A stretch of 64,000 nucleotides of DNA, from positions 939,001-1,003,000 of the forward strand of contig JAESUZ010000761.1 of NCBI GenBank assembly GCA_017311185.1. The letters are read 5' to 3'. The notes under the pieces are model-generated. The model worked only from the letters and a program-made list of their open reading frames with translations. It had not been told where the DNA came from and did no database searches. Of this stretch, positions 11,703 to 22,700 are shown one piece after another. Origin of the DNA: Proteles cristata cristata. Its lineage: Eukaryota; Chordata; Mammalia; Carnivora; Hyaenidae. Both the position numbers and the translations under genes were made by a program. The first letter of the stretch is position 1, and the number at the start of each line of letters is the position of its first letter.

Positions 11703-12277
11703 GTGTTAGCTCAGACTGCTGTAACAAACACCATGGACTGGGTGGCTTAACAACAGACCCTGATTTCTCCCTGTTCTGGAAGCTGCAAGTTCAAGATCAA
11801 GGTGCTGGCAGATCCGGTGTCTGGTGGGGGCCCACCTCCTGGCTTGTAAATGGTGGTCTTCTGGCTGTGTCCTCACAGGGTCTGTCCGGGGTGATCTGTC
11901 TCTCCTCCTCTATTCTTTTTTTTTAATGTTTATTTATTTTTAAGAGAGAGCATGAGCAGGGGTGGGGCAGAGAGAGAGGGAGACAGAATCCAAAGCAGGC
12001 TCCAGGCTCTGAGCTGTTAACACAGAACCTGACACGGGGCTCAAACTTCCAAACTGTTGAGATCATGACCTGAGCTGAAGTCGGATGCTTAACTGACTGA
12101 GCCACCCAGATGCCCCCCTCTCCTCTTAAGGGTACTAATCCCATCACTGTAGACCTACTATCAAGACCTCAACTAACAGCTGAATACCTCCCAAAGCTCC
12201 GCCCCCCAACACCACCCCCCTGGGAGGAGGGCTTCACCCTATGAGTTTTGGGGGGACAGAAACACAGCCTGTAACAG
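11703..12277 (-). mobile_element. MLT1-type LTR, reversed and split by a SINE
   Basis: It reads GTTAGCTCAGACTGCTGTAA and GACTGGGTGGCTTAACAACA, then CTGTGTCCTCACAGG. After the SINE it continues TACTAATCCCATCACTG and ends TGAGTTTTGGGGGGACA. This is the reverse of an MLT1 LTR. Confidence 0.8.
11913..12117 (-). mobile_element. Felid tRNA-Lys SINE in an MLT1 LTR
   Basis: It interrupts the reversed MLT1 between its tail-proximal and head-proximal halves. Short flanks CTCTCCTC are shared. Confidence 0.93.
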
Positions 12278-12904
12278 GTAGTTTTCACCGTTGAGGATGA
12301 GTGAACTGCTGTTTCCACAAGGCACCTGTCTCAGCCTTTTACGTCTGGGAAGGGAGAAGCGGACGCTCAGGGTTAGGGTTAAAATCAGAAAAGAGCCACC
12401 TGGATGCGGGGCTAGTCCACATCAGCCCTCAGCAGTTCACAGACACCTTAGCTAGCAGGAGCCCTTGGGAGGTCCACTGCAACCCTAGGAGAGTTTTTAA
12501 AAAAATAAAACATTTTTCTCTTATTATAAAAACAACGCTTCTTTAGTAAGCAGACATTAATCAATCTAGATTCGCAGAAAGGAAATTAACATCACCAATG
12601 ACCCCATAACTACTGACAATGTCTATGATGGTGTTAAGACTTGCTGTGTTGTGTAAGCAACCATACCTTTTTCTTTTTCATTGTTTTTCTTTTGACAAAA
12701 ATGAGATCTTACTGCAACAGGGCTTGGGGACCCGACTTTTAAAATGTTGATAAATAATGAACCATTTTGCACACCATCAGTATTCATCTAAACCATAACT
12801 TTTAGTGGTTGAGGAATATTCCAGTACATGGGGGACCAATCTCCTACTGCCAGACACACAGTTGGTTTCTAATTTTATTGCTATTTTTAAAAATAACAGT
12901 ATTA

Positions 12905-13105
12905 GGGGGACTGGGTAGCTCAGTAGGTTAAGTGTCTGACCCTTGCTTTCGGCTCAGGTCATGATCTCGAGGTTCATGGGTTCAAGCCCCACATTGGGCT
13001 CTGTGCTGACGGGGTGGAGCCTGCTTGGGATTCTCTCTCTCCTTCTCCCTCTGCCCCTCCCCTGTTCATGCTCGGTCTCTAAAAACTAAACACACTTTAA
13101 AAAAT
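12905..13105 (+). mobile_element. Felid tRNA-Lys SINE, first of a tandem pair
   Basis: It lies between AACAGTATT (12895-12903) and ATCAATATT (13106-13114), two diverged copies of one target. Confidence 0.93.
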
Positions 13106-13114
13106 ATCAATATT

Positions 13115-13325
13115 GGGGCACCTGGGTGGCTCAGTCGGTTAAGTGTCCGACTTCGGCTCAGGTCATGATCTCACAGTTCGTGGGTTCAAGCCCCACGTTG
13201 GGCTGTGTGCTGACAGCTCAGAGCCTGGAGCCTGTTTCAGATTCTGTGTCTCCCTCTCTCTCTGACCCTCCCCGGTTCATGCTGTCTCTCTCTCTCAGAA
13301 ATTAATAAAAAATATTTTTAAAAAA
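13115..13325 (+). mobile_element. Felid tRNA-Lys SINE, second of the pair
   Basis: It lies between ATCAATATT (13106-13114) and ATCAGTATT (13326-13334), so the same target was used twice. Confidence 0.95.
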
Positions 13326-13616
13326 ATCAGTATTGAAACTAACTCCTTAAACAATCATGTTTCCTCTGGATAAATTCCTGGTTTTGAAACTGCTGTGTTT
13401 TTTTAAGGCTCTGGCACGCATTTCAGACGGTCCTCATGCCCACCGTGAGCTCATGAAAGAGCTTTCTTTTTTCCAATCTAAAATTTTGCAATGTTCAAAA
13501 CATTTAAAATCTCAGATGTGAAAGAGGGTATTGTGTTAAGTGGTATTTTCTTTACTATGATGGCGTTGACTATTGGGGTTTTTCTTCCCCATGTGCTTAC
13601 TGGCCAAGGGCATTTC

Positions 13617-13650
13617 TTCTCCTCCTCCCCCTCTCCCTCCTCCTCCTCAT
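13617..13650. repeat. (TCC)n pyrimidine tract
   Basis: An imperfect TCC/CCT run on the plus strand. It gives the false acidic frame EEEEGEGEEEKK on the minus strand. Confidence 0.8.
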
Positions 13651-13864
13651 TCTTTTTCGAGCTCTCACCTGCTGTGCTCCCCATGGGATGCAATGACAAC
13701 TATACCACAGCACACACTAAAAGTTTAAAAGTTTAAAACTCCTCCAGTTTTGAAAGGATAAGCATAGCAATGAAGGCACTGGCTCCATCTCATCAAATAC
13801 GTCAAGGCCGCAGAAAAACCAAGCAAAGTTTGGGACTATCTGGGATTTAAGGAAACTAAACTCA

Positions 13865-13995
13865 ATGGGTGGTGCAGGGGATTAAGGATGGCGAGCACCG
13901 GGTGCCTATGGCAGTGCAGAGTCACAATATTGGACCCTTGAAGCTAATACGACACTCTAGGTCAGCTGATATTTAAATAAAAACTTAAAATCAGT
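13865..13995 (+). mobile_element. Carnivore L1 3' tip
   Basis: GGGGATTAAGGATGGCGAGC, ACCGGGTGCCTATGG and a terminal ATTTAAATAAAAACTTAAAA resemble the 3' end of carnivore L1 elements, strongly 5'-truncated. Confidence 0.6.
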
Positions 13996-14380
13996 GAGGG
14001 ATCCCAATTTGAACCCTGACATTATGGAGACTCTTGAACACGGATACTAAATTAGATAATATTGTAGCATTGTTACATTTCCTGGTTATTTCTTTATCTT
14101 CTCTGCCCCCTCCCCCTGCCACATGCTTGTCGGTTAAAAGCACCTCTTCTTTTTCCATTTCTTGAGGACATTCCGCTTTGCCTTCCTAACTGTTCAAGCT
14201 CAGTATATGTTCAGCGAACAGCCGCATGTCTGCCATGAATTGCAAACGTCGCTCCAGTTTATCATTTGCTGTACTGAAGGTTTTTTTTTTTAAATTTAGG
14301 AGCCCAATCTATCAATCATTCTCAATCATTTCTTTTATGATTTTACCTTTTACTACCATGCTTTAGAAGTCCCTTCCAAA

Positions 14381-14556
14381 GGGGCTCCTGGATAGCTCAG
14401 TCGGTTAAGCATCCGACTTCGGCTCAGGTCATGATCTCAGTTTGTGAGTTTGAACCCCGCGCTGGGCTCTGTGCCGACAGCCCAGAGCCTGGAGCCTGCT
14501 TCGGGTTCTGTCTCCCTCTCTCTCTCTGCCCCTCCCCCGCTCATAAAAAAAAAAAA
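14381..14556 (+). mobile_element. Felid tRNA-Lys SINE with a short tail
   Basis: The 16-base TSD AGAAGTCCCTTCCAAA is perfect at 14365-14380 and 14557-14572. Confidence 0.97.
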
Positions 14557-14589
14557 AGAAGTCCCTTCCAAAAAGGGGCCATAGTAATT

Positions 14590-15124
14590 TTACACTAGAG
14601 GAGTTTTGCGGACACCTCTTTTAACCAACCAATCGAGGTCAGCGTCATCAGGAAGTCATGCTGATGTACAGCATGTAAATCTTAACACGATGTGATGGTC
14701 AGGATGCTTCACTTCTGTAGCAGATTCTCTCCCCAAACCCAAAATCCCAGCCAAATCATGAGACGGCATCAGGCAAACCCAAAGAAAGGGACATTCTGCA
14801 AAATATCGACCAACGCTCTCCAAAGCTGTCAAGGTCCCCAGATTTAAGGAAACTCTAAGAAACTGTCATGGGCCAGGAGAGATGAAGGGGACAGCACAAC
14901 TGAAGGCAGCACGGTGTCTTGAATTGGATCCCAGAGCAGTAACAGCAGCAGCAAAACTGGTGAAATCCCAGTAAAGTCCGCCATTTTGCTAGCGGTGATG
15001 TGAATTTCTCAGTTTTGTTATGTGTCCCATGCTATGTAACACCAGGGGAAGCCGAGTGAAGGCCATAGGAAAACTGTACTATTTTTGCAAGGTTTTCTAT
15101 AAATCTAGAAGTATTCCAAAATAA
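14590..15124 (+). mobile_element. Old L1 3' UTR fragment
   Basis: GGGACATTCTGCAAAATATC, AAAGCTGTCAAGGTC, AACTGGTGAAATCCCAGTAA and the ending TCTAGAAGTATTCCAAAATA follow an ancient L1 3' UTR in order. Confidence 0.65.
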
Positions 15125-15342
15125 GGGGTGCCGGGGTGGCTCAGTTAGTCAAGTGTCAGACTTCAGCTCAGCTCATGATCTTGGGGTTTGTGGGTTCGAG
15201 ACCCGTGTTGGGCTCTGTACTGACAGCTGAGAGCCTGGAGCCTGCTTCCGATTCTGTGTCTCACTCTCTCTCTGACCCTCCCCTGCTCACAATCTGTCTC
15301 TCTCTTTCTCAAAAATAAATAAACACTAAAAATTTAAAAAAA
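15125..15342 (+). mobile_element. Felid tRNA-Lys SINE
   Basis: The head reads GGGGTGCCGGGGTGGCTCAG. It was inserted at the very 3' end of the old L1 fragment. The TSD is unclear. Confidence 0.92.
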
Positions 15343-15407
15343 ACCTCTAAGATAAATGAAATAAAATGAAATAATTCCACAATAAACAGAGTTTGAGGGT
15401 TTTTTTA

Positions 15408-15641
15408 ATTAATTAATTTATTTATTTTTTAAATGTTTTATTTATTTCTAGGAGAGAGAGAGAGAGACAGCGTGAGCACGGGAGGGTCCGAGAGAGAGGG
15501 AGTCACAGACTCTGAAACAGGCTCCAGGCTCCGAGCCGGCAGTCAGCACAGAGCCCAACGCGGGGCTCGAACCCACGAACCGCGAGATCATGACCTAAGC
15601 GAAAGTCGGACGCTTAACCGACTAAGCCACCCAGGCTCCCC
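15408..15641 (-). mobile_element. Felid SINE, young subfamily
   Basis: It faces the previous SINE across about 65 bases. It has the young-subfamily marks, with TTTCTAGGAGAGAG and CCGGCAGTCAGCACAG. Its flanks are T-rich GAGGTTTTTT. Confidence 0.94.
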
Positions 15642-16039
15642 GAGGTTTTTTTTTTAAAAAAACAGTTTTGTCTAGGACGGAGAATGGTCTAGGCAGAAAA
15701 CAGAAGGAATAGAAAGAGAAAACCCATCTAAGTTCCTGGCTCTGGGTGGCAGTGTGGGAGGAAGGTGGAGATAGGGAGTGACTGTGGTTCCTCATTGCCC
15801 ATCTGTTGGTTGGGGAAAAAGACTGGGTCAGCAGCAATGGGTCTAGAAAGGTAAACTGAGTCTGAATGCTAAGGAGTCCAGTATTTAAAAGAGTCCAGTT
15901 TGAGAGCTTTGAAAAGTTAGGGGCTTAGCCTGGCCTTGGTCCTGCAGTAGGTGAGGGGCTGATGAAGATTTTAGTTCTGTGAGTACATGATTGTTGGTTT
16001 GTTATTTCATTTATTCGTATCCTAATTTACTGGCTCCTC

Positions 16040-16165
16040 ATTCCTCCCCAGTAAGACGTAAACGCCACGAGAGCAGGGACCATGTCTGCCTTATGGACCG
16101 TGTTCTGCCAAAATCCAGAATGCCTGGCCTGGAGGAAGAACCCAGTAAGTATCAGTTGAATGAAT
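16040..16165 (+). repeat. L2 3' end fragment
   Basis: CCACGAGAGCAGGGACCATG followed by AATGCCTGGCCTGGAGG and GTTGAATGAATGAG match an L2 3' terminus. Confidence 0.5.
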
Positions 16166-16190
16166 GAGTCTCACTTCCAAAATGACTTTT

Positions 16191-16407
16191 TTTTTTTTTT
16201 TTTTTTTTTAGAGAGAGAGGGCGTGCATGGAGCAGGGGAAATGGGCAGAGGGAGACAAAAGGAGAGAGAGGAAGAGGGAGAGAATCTTAACCAGGCATCA
16301 TGTTCAGCAAAGAGTCCGAGACGGGACTCGAATTCATGACCGGGGATCATGGCTTAAACCAAAACCAAGAGTTGGATGCTCAACTGACTGAACCATCCAC
16401 TTGCCCC
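16191..16407 (-). mobile_element. Old felid SINE, first of a tandem pair
   Basis: The left target is AAAATGACTTTT (16179-16190) and the right copy is AAAATTACTTTT (16409-16420). The head has decayed to GAACCATCCACTTGCCCC. Confidence 0.88.
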
Positions 16408-16420
16408 TAAAATTACTTTT

Positions 16421-16623
16421 TATTAACTTATTTTGAGAGAGAGAGGGGGAGGGAGAGAAAGGAGGGAAGGAGCAGAGAAAGGGAGAGAGACAGAATCCCA
16501 AGCAGGCGTAGCACTGTCAGCATAGAGCCCGAGGCAGGGCTCAAACACACGAACGCTGAGATCATGACCTGAGCCGAAATCAAGAGTCAGACACTTAACA
16601 AACTGAGCCCCCCAGGCATCCCC
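16421..16623 (-). mobile_element. Old felid SINE, second of the pair
   Basis: It lies between AAAATTACTTTT (16409-16420) and AAAACGACTTT (16625-16635), the third copy of one target. Confidence 0.88.
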
Positions 16624-16815
16624 TAAAACGACTTTAAAGAAGAAATTGTATAAAAAATTTTCCCACCCCACCTTTCACATCTAGTATCAGCCCACGTAAC
16701 TGAAGCTCTTTCACACCTTGGGGCCCTCACCCAGGCTGATGGCTCTGCCAGGCGCACCCTTTTCTGTTGCTGACCTTCTGCCCCCCTTCAGCTTTCAGCG
16801 CAGATTTCCTTTTCT

Positions 16816-17031
16816 TTTTTTTTTTTTTAAATGTTTTATTTATTTCTAGGAGAGAGAGACAGCGAGAGCAGGGGAGGGTCAGAGAGAGAGGGAGTCACAG
16901 ACTGAAACAGGCTCCAGGCTCCGAGCTGGCAGTCAGCACAAAGCCTGATGCGGGGCTCAAACCCACAAACCGCGAGATCATGACCCAAGCGAAAGTCGGA
17001 CGCTTAACCGACTAAGCCACCCAGGCGCCCC
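16816..17031 (-). mobile_element. Felid SINE, young subfamily
   Basis: The TSD GATTTCCTTTTCT is perfect at 16803-16815 and 17032-17044. Confidence 0.97.
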
Positions 17032-17403
17032 GATTTCCTTTTCTGAAAGCCCGCCCTTGACTCTCCAGGTTTGGGTGAAGTGCCAGCTGAATGACAAGGG
17101 TGCCTTCACAGCCCACACCTGCTGAGGCCCATCAGGCCCACCTGGGGGCGGGAGCCGGCCCTTGAGTCCACATTTGTTACAAGTGACACCCTGCGGTGAG
17201 CCAAAGACAGCCCCCACCCTTACAGCAGAGCACACACCTGTCACTGCTCAGAAACAATGACCCCAAGGGCAGCTAAAACATGAAGGCCACCGTCCAAACT
17301 GCCGTTAATGAAGATGTAAGATTCAGAGACTGAAAGGGTGAATGTTTGTTTTTTAATCAGATGCTCCTCCACCAAGTATCAAACCATGCCCACACCCTGA
17401 CCA

Positions 17404-18068
17404 GAACGGGCACACCTCGGAATCTTGTGGCTTCGGTGTCAGACCACCGAAATAAAGTGACTATCACAATAAAGTGAGTCAAATGAATGTTTTGGTTCCC
17501 CAGTGCATGTGAAGTTACGTTTACATCATACTATAGTTTGTTACGTGTGCAATAGCATCATGTCTAAAAAAATATATGTACACACCCTAAAGAAGAAATA
17601 CTTTATTACTAAAAAATGCTAGGGGCGACTGGGTGGCTCAGTTAAGTGGCCGACTTAGGCTCAGGTCATGATCTCGCAGTTCGTGGGTTCGAGCCCCGTG
17701 TCTGGCTCTGTGCTGACAGCTCGGCACCTGGAGCCTTCTTCGAATTCTGTGTCTCCCTCTCTCTCTGGCCCTCTCCTACTCGCACTCTGTCTCTCAAAAA
17801 GGAATAAAAATGTTTAAAAAAAAATGCTAACTATCATCTGTGCTTTCAGCAAGTCCTGATCACAGATCACCATGAAAAGCACAATAACAATGAAAAAGTT
17901 TGAAATATTGGGAGAATTGCCAAAATGGGACACAGAGACAGGAAGTGGGGCAGATGCTGTTGGCAAAATGGTGCCAACAGACTTGCTGGACACAGCTTTG
18001 CTGCAAATCTTCAATTTGTAAAATACGTAGTCTCTACAAAGTGCAGTGAAATGAGGTATGCCTCTACA
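17404..18068 (+). mobile_element. Tigger (TcMar) DNA transposon, internally deleted
   Basis: The left end reads GTCAGACCACCGAAATAAAG, then CAATAAAGTGAGTCAAATGA and TTCCCCAGTGCATGTGAAG. The right end reads CTGATCACAGATCACCATGA and closes with AAATGAGGTATGCCTC, the inverse of the left terminus. The whole transposase region between the ends is missing, so this is a non-autonomous relic. A SINE splits it at 17622-17818. Confidence 0.75.
17622..17818 (+). mobile_element. Felid tRNA-Lys SINE inside Tigger
   Basis: The TSD AAAAAATGCTA is perfect at 17611-17621 and 17819-17829. The head has a short deletion after GGCTCAG. Confidence 0.96.
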
Positions 18069-18448
18069 GGCCAGCAAGTAGGTGCACAGAAGATGTAGAG
18101 CCAGGGTAAGGTAAGTAAATTCTCGCTCTCTCTCCCAGATCAGATGTGGTGAGGAAAAAGTGGCAAAGGCATAAAATTCACCAAGAATTAGAGCCACCTG
18201 GTTCTAGATCCTGACTCAAAGAAATAGCAGAACCTTCTGGAGACATCCAGAACTGTACACCGTATGAGCTCACACTCTTTAATAAAGATAGGCACTCAGC
18301 CACAATGGTGAGCTCTCGTCCTGAATCTGCCGGGCTGTGCGGTGAGCCTGGCCCATCACCTCTCGGATGCTTCCATTCATGAAGCTCTGGGGACATTAAA
18401 AAACGAAGGAATGCCAAAATGCACTTACCAATCCTGCAATGTGTTTTA

Positions 18449-18650
18449 TTTATTTATTTTAAAATGTTTTATTTTATTTTTGAGAGAGAGCAAGTGTGAG
18501 CGGGTGAGGGGCAGAGAGGGAGACGGAGGATCCGAGGCGGGCTCTGCACCGACAGCAGCGAGCCCGATGTGGGGCTTGATCTCACAATCTGTGAGATCAC
18601 AACATGAGCTGAAGTTTGATGCTCGATTGACTGAGCCATCCAGATGCCCC
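18449..18650 (-). mobile_element. Felid tRNA-Lys SINE, diverged
   Basis: The TSD ATGTGTTTTA lies at 18439-18448 and 18656-18665. The B-box region has decayed to GGGGCTTGATCTC. Confidence 0.9.
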
Positions 18651-19513
18651 TTGTGATGTGTTTTAGATGCAGGGATTATATAAATGACAGGTTTGGTGCA
18701 CTGTGGGAATACAAACTGGGTCGTTAGCATGACAGTTTGGGACTTTATCATAAACACGAATTCTTAGTGTACATTAACATCAGCTCTGTGTGATAACTGA
18801 CGACATCGGCACCTCAGCTGGCGAAGTGTCCGTTTACAGAGCCTTGAGTCCCACCTGACTCATACAAACTCTGTTTTCTGGCCTCTGTTTCTTCTTCTGA
18901 GAATTAAGGTGGCTCGGTAAGCACTGGTTTCCAGCTCGCTGTTTAGGATTTGTTTTTAAAGCCAGAGAACTTTTTTAAAGGAATCTTTCACACCCCTGAC
19001 ATCTGGAACATTAGTAAGCAGCTTCCTTCTGGCTGGCCCTGCCTCCCACCGCTCAGCTCCATCCCACAAACCCCTGCCTGCCTCTGGGACCCGTCCAAAG
19101 AATTCCAAGTGTCCCGGGATCTCAGTATAAAAAGCAGTGGACTGTTACACCATACACACAAATTAACTCACAATGGATTAAAGACTTGAACGTAAGACCT
19201 GAATCGATAAAACTCTTAGGAGAAAACGGAAGCAGTACTCTCCCTGACATTGGGGTTAGTGATGTCTTTTTGGATCTGACTCCAAAGGCAGAGAAAACAA
19301 AAGCCAAAATAAACAATTGGGACTATGGCAAACAGAAAGTTTTTTGCAAGGCACAGAAAACCATCAACAAAGCCAAAGAAAACCTCCTAAATGGGAGAAG
19401 ACACTTGCAAACCATACATCTGAAAAGAGGTTAATATCCAAAATACGTAAAGAACCCATACAGCTTAATGACGAAAGAAACCCACCACGAATCTGATTAA
19501 AAAATGAGCAGCC

Positions 19514-19749
19514 TGGGGCGCCTAGGTGGCTTAGTTGGTTAAGCATCCGACTTTCGCTTAGGTCATGATCTCACGGTTCGTGGGTTCGAGCCCCGCGTCG
19601 GGCTCTGTGCTGACTGCCAGCTCAGAGCCTGAAGCCTGTTTCAGTCTGTGACTCCCTCTCTTTCTGACCCTCCCCTGCTCACGCTGTCTCTCTCTCTGTC
19701 TCCTAGAAATAAATAAAATAAAATAAATAAAATAAAATAAAATAAAAAT
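19514..19749 (+). mobile_element. Felid SINE, young subfamily, in L1
   Basis: The 15-base TSD AAAAAATGAGCAGCC is perfect at 19499-19513 and 19750-19764. It has an AAATA-rich tail. Confidence 0.98.
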
Positions 19750-20028
19750 AAAAAATGAGCAGCCGACCTAAGGCATTTTTCCGAAGACATCCAGATGGCC
19801 AACAGACACCCGAAAAGAGGCTCAGCATCACTCATCGTCAGGAAATGCAAATCAAAACCACAATATCACCTCACACCTGTCAGAATGGCTGACATCAAAA
19901 AGATAAGAAATAAGAAGTGTTGGCAAGGGTGGGGAGAGCAGGGAATCCTTGCACACTGTTGGTGGGAATGTAAATTGGTGCAGCCCCTGAGGAAGACGGT
20001 ATGGATGTGCCTCAAAAATGAAAAATAG

Positions 20029-20193
20029 GGGGCGCCTGGGTGGCCAGTCCATTAAGCATCTGACTTCGGCTCAGGTAATGATCTTGCGGTTCATGGGTTT
20101 AAGCCCCGCGTCACGCTCTGTGCTGACAGCCAGCTCAGAGCCTGGAGCCTGTTTCAGATTCTGTCTCCCTCGCTCTCTGACCCTCCCCTGCTC

Positions 20194-20225
<32 letters not shown>

Positions 20226-20264
20226 AGAAATAAATAAAACATTTAAAAATTAAAAAAAAAAAAA
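20029..20264 (+). mobile_element. Felid SINE in L1
   Basis: The TSD GAAAAATAG lies at 20020-20028 and 20265-20273. Its sequence is close to the young group but has TTTCAGATTCTGTCTCC. Confidence 0.95.
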
Positions 20265-20670
20265 GAAAAATAGAACTACCCTATGACCCAGTTATTTCAC
20301 TACTGGGTGTTTCTATGAAGAAAACAGCACTGATTTGAAAAGACACATGCACCCATATATTCATTGCAGTGTTATTTACAACAGCCGAGACATAAGAACA
20401 GCCTAAGTGTCCATCAATGGGTGGGTGGATAGAGAAGATGTGATGTAAATAAATACAACTCAGCCGCAAGAAAGCATGAAATCTGACCATTTGCAACAAC
20501 ACGCATAGACCTAGAGAGTATTATGCAAATTGAAATAAATTAGACAGAGAAAGACAAATACCACACGCTTTCACAAATACGGGGAATCTAAAAAACAAAA
20601 CAAAGAAAACAAAACAACCCCCAGACTCATGGATACAGAGACCAGACTGGTGGTTGTCAGAGAAGAGCTG

Positions 20671-20716
20671 GGGGGGGAAGGGAGGGGGAGCAAGGTGGGG
20701 GGTTGGGGGGAGGGTG
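20671..20716 (+). other. G-quadruplex-prone tract in L1 3' UTR
   Basis: Several G-runs (GGGGGGGG, GGGAGGGGG, GGGGGG, GGGGGG) lie within 46 bases. L1 3' UTRs commonly carry such tracts. Confidence 0.7.
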
Positions 20717-20838
20717 CAAAACAGATGAAGGGGATTAAGAAGTACAAAATTCCATTTCAAAATAAATAGGGTTACAAAATAAATAGGTCACCAGGGATGT
20801 AATGTACAGCATGCGGAATATAGTCAACAACATTGTAC

Positions 20839-21042
20839 CGGGGCACGTCAGACATCGGCTCGGGTTATGATCTCATGGTTCATGGGTTCGAGCCCCGCGT
20901 CGGGCTCTGTGCTGACAGCTAGCTCAGAGCCTGGAGCTTGTTTCAGATTCTGTACCTCCCTCTCTCTCTGACCCTCCCCTGTTCACACTGTCTCACTCTC
21001 TCTTAGAAATAAATAAAACATTAAAAAATTAAAAAAAAAACC
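20839..21042 (+). mobile_element. Felid SINE in L1, head deleted
   Basis: The TSD ACATTGTAC lies at 20830-20838 and 21043-21051. About 30 bases of the tRNA-like head, including the A box, are missing between GGGGCAC and GTCAGAC. Confidence 0.93.
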
Positions 21043-21180
21043 ACATTGTACTAACTTTGTCAGGTGACAGATGGTAACTAGGCTGTGTTGACCCTTTTGC
21101 AACATACACAAATGTCAAAGCCCTATGTGGTACACCTGAAACTCATACAATATTGTATGTTAACTGCACCTCAATCAAAA

Positions 21181-22540
21181 AAGAAACCCAATGGACTGCA
21201 GAGGCTCTGCCCAAGGTTCTTACCGTGCAGTTGGAAATATCTTTATCTGGTGACTCAGCACATGTCTGTATACATATACCTGACACGAAAGTCTTGCTAA
21301 AGAAGACTTCTCATGACAGAAGCTGCGCTTTCCTCTCTAGTCTGCTTTCTTCTATTTCACTTTTAGGAAGCCAGGGGGAAACTACGAAACTGATTTTAAA
21401 CCCTACTTAGTTGCTGCCCACAGTCTATAAGGCTAAGGGGTCCCCCGGAATGCTTCTAGTATTGACAGTTTATAGGGCATTAACAAAGCTGTGATCCTGT
21501 TAAGAGTCTGGGAGATGCCAGGTGAGCCTGTCCCAAAGGTTGACGTGACCAACCTCATAGTCACCTGGGCAGGTACCAAATTCTCTGCTCATGTTTGCCA
21601 TTGAAATACTTGCTGTCCAAGGGGCAGGGCTGGGAGGCAAGCAAACCAAGTACAGTCCTGATTTTCCTGGGGACCCACGCTTGCCACCCCATGGCCCAAT
21701 CCTGGGGAGATTCGGGGCAAGGGGTGGTAACAGCGGGGTAACCTTTGCATCACACCCATCCCGCCGGATGGCTAACCTCCTCCATTTCTAAGAGGCTCCC
21801 TAAGAAGAGATTTTTGCTTCGGATTTTGTAAACAGAGTTCTTTCCCAAATACCATGGCGGTGCAGAGAAATGGCCCCCTGAAATCCCACGGTGGCTAACA
21901 GTTTGCATAGCATTACAAGATTTCGGTTGCTGGAGTGTTGTGACAGAGCCACCAAAGCTGGCCTCTGGGTCCCTTCCAGCCACCAGATGGTAGAAGCGTG
22001 GCGGACTGGTAGGTTAGAACCGGCGTGGGAAAACTCTCACACAGGGAAATACCTGTCATGCTGATGAACTGAAAAGCCAGGACATTAAACACAGAGCAAG
22101 CAGGCAAGCAAACAAAAAGTCTGCATCAACACTGAAATACCAATCGTGGTGGCCAGCATACGGTGACGTTTTCCGTCCATGTTTTCTACCACGGACGTGT
22201 ATTTCCTCTGCAATCCGGGGAAGAAAACAACCGTAATGCGGTACCTTACAGAGAATGGTCAGAGGAGCAGAGAAAGCTTAATCGCTAGCTTACCCCCTGG
22301 CATTACTACCGGTTTGAACAGATAGGACCTGAAAATGTCAAGGTACATGCCCCACCCCCATCCCCCTGTCTTCCAGGACCCTCAGCATTTACTCCTCCTG
22401 GACATGTCACTGCGGCAGCCTCCAAAACACCCACCAGGATGGAACATTCTCGAGAGAAAGCAGCTTCTGAAGAAGGGCTCCTCTGATTTTATTGTCTTGC
22501 CTTTTTTTTTTTTTTTCCTTTTCAAGAACCATCCTGGAAA
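21181..22540. other. Unique non-coding stretch
   Basis: No exon, RNA gene or young repeat recognised. Sequence composition is ordinary. Confidence 0.4.
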
Positions 22541-22544
22541 GCAT

Positions 22545-22700
22545 TCAAGCCAAAATCAGGAAACTTGGGTCATAGTCCTAGCTCTGAATTCAAGCAAGCG
22601 CCTTCCCTTCCCTGGGCCTCAGTTTCCCCATTTGTAAAAGAAACAGATTAGACTTTCTGATGGCTGAGGTCCCCTCTGGCTCCAATATCTAAGAGCCAAG
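22545..22700 (+). repeat. MIR fragment
   Basis: GGGCCTCAGTTTCCCCATTT followed by GTAAAAGAAACAGATTAG matches the MIR core and its 3' side. Confidence 0.65.

Larger units (their letters stand above)
12560..13450 (-). mobile_element. Old L1 3' region, reversed, split by two SINEs
   Basis: GAGGAATATTCCAGTACATG and CACAGTTGGTTTCTAATTTT lie before the SINE pair. CTCTGGATAAATTCCTGGTT lies after it. The order fits a reversed L1 3' end. Confidence 0.6.
19115..21180 (+). mobile_element. L1 ORF2 3' end plus 3' UTR, split by three SINEs
   Basis: Frames near 19140-19435 translate to L1 ORF2 C-terminal signatures (ESIKLLGENGSS, VFLDLTPKAEKTKAKINNWD). After the first SINE come fragments like [17 protein letters not shown]. 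The 3' UTR follows with a G-rich tract at 20671-20716 and ends near ATTGTATGTTAACTGCACC. Stops and frameshifts make it dead. Without the SINEs it is about 1.4 kb, a 5'-truncated copy. Confidence 0.88.

Noticed and set aside
12367..12384. Telomere-like AGGGTTAGGGTTA
   Set aside because: Only two units are present, which is expected by chance. It is not an interstitial telomeric array.
13478..13699. Acidic minus-strand open frame with a Glu-rich run
   Set aside because: The run is the translation of a TCC-rich simple repeat.
19186..19434. Possible small gene with a lysine-rich product
   Set aside because: The peptide is the C-terminal part of L1 ORF2, broken by stops and SINEs.
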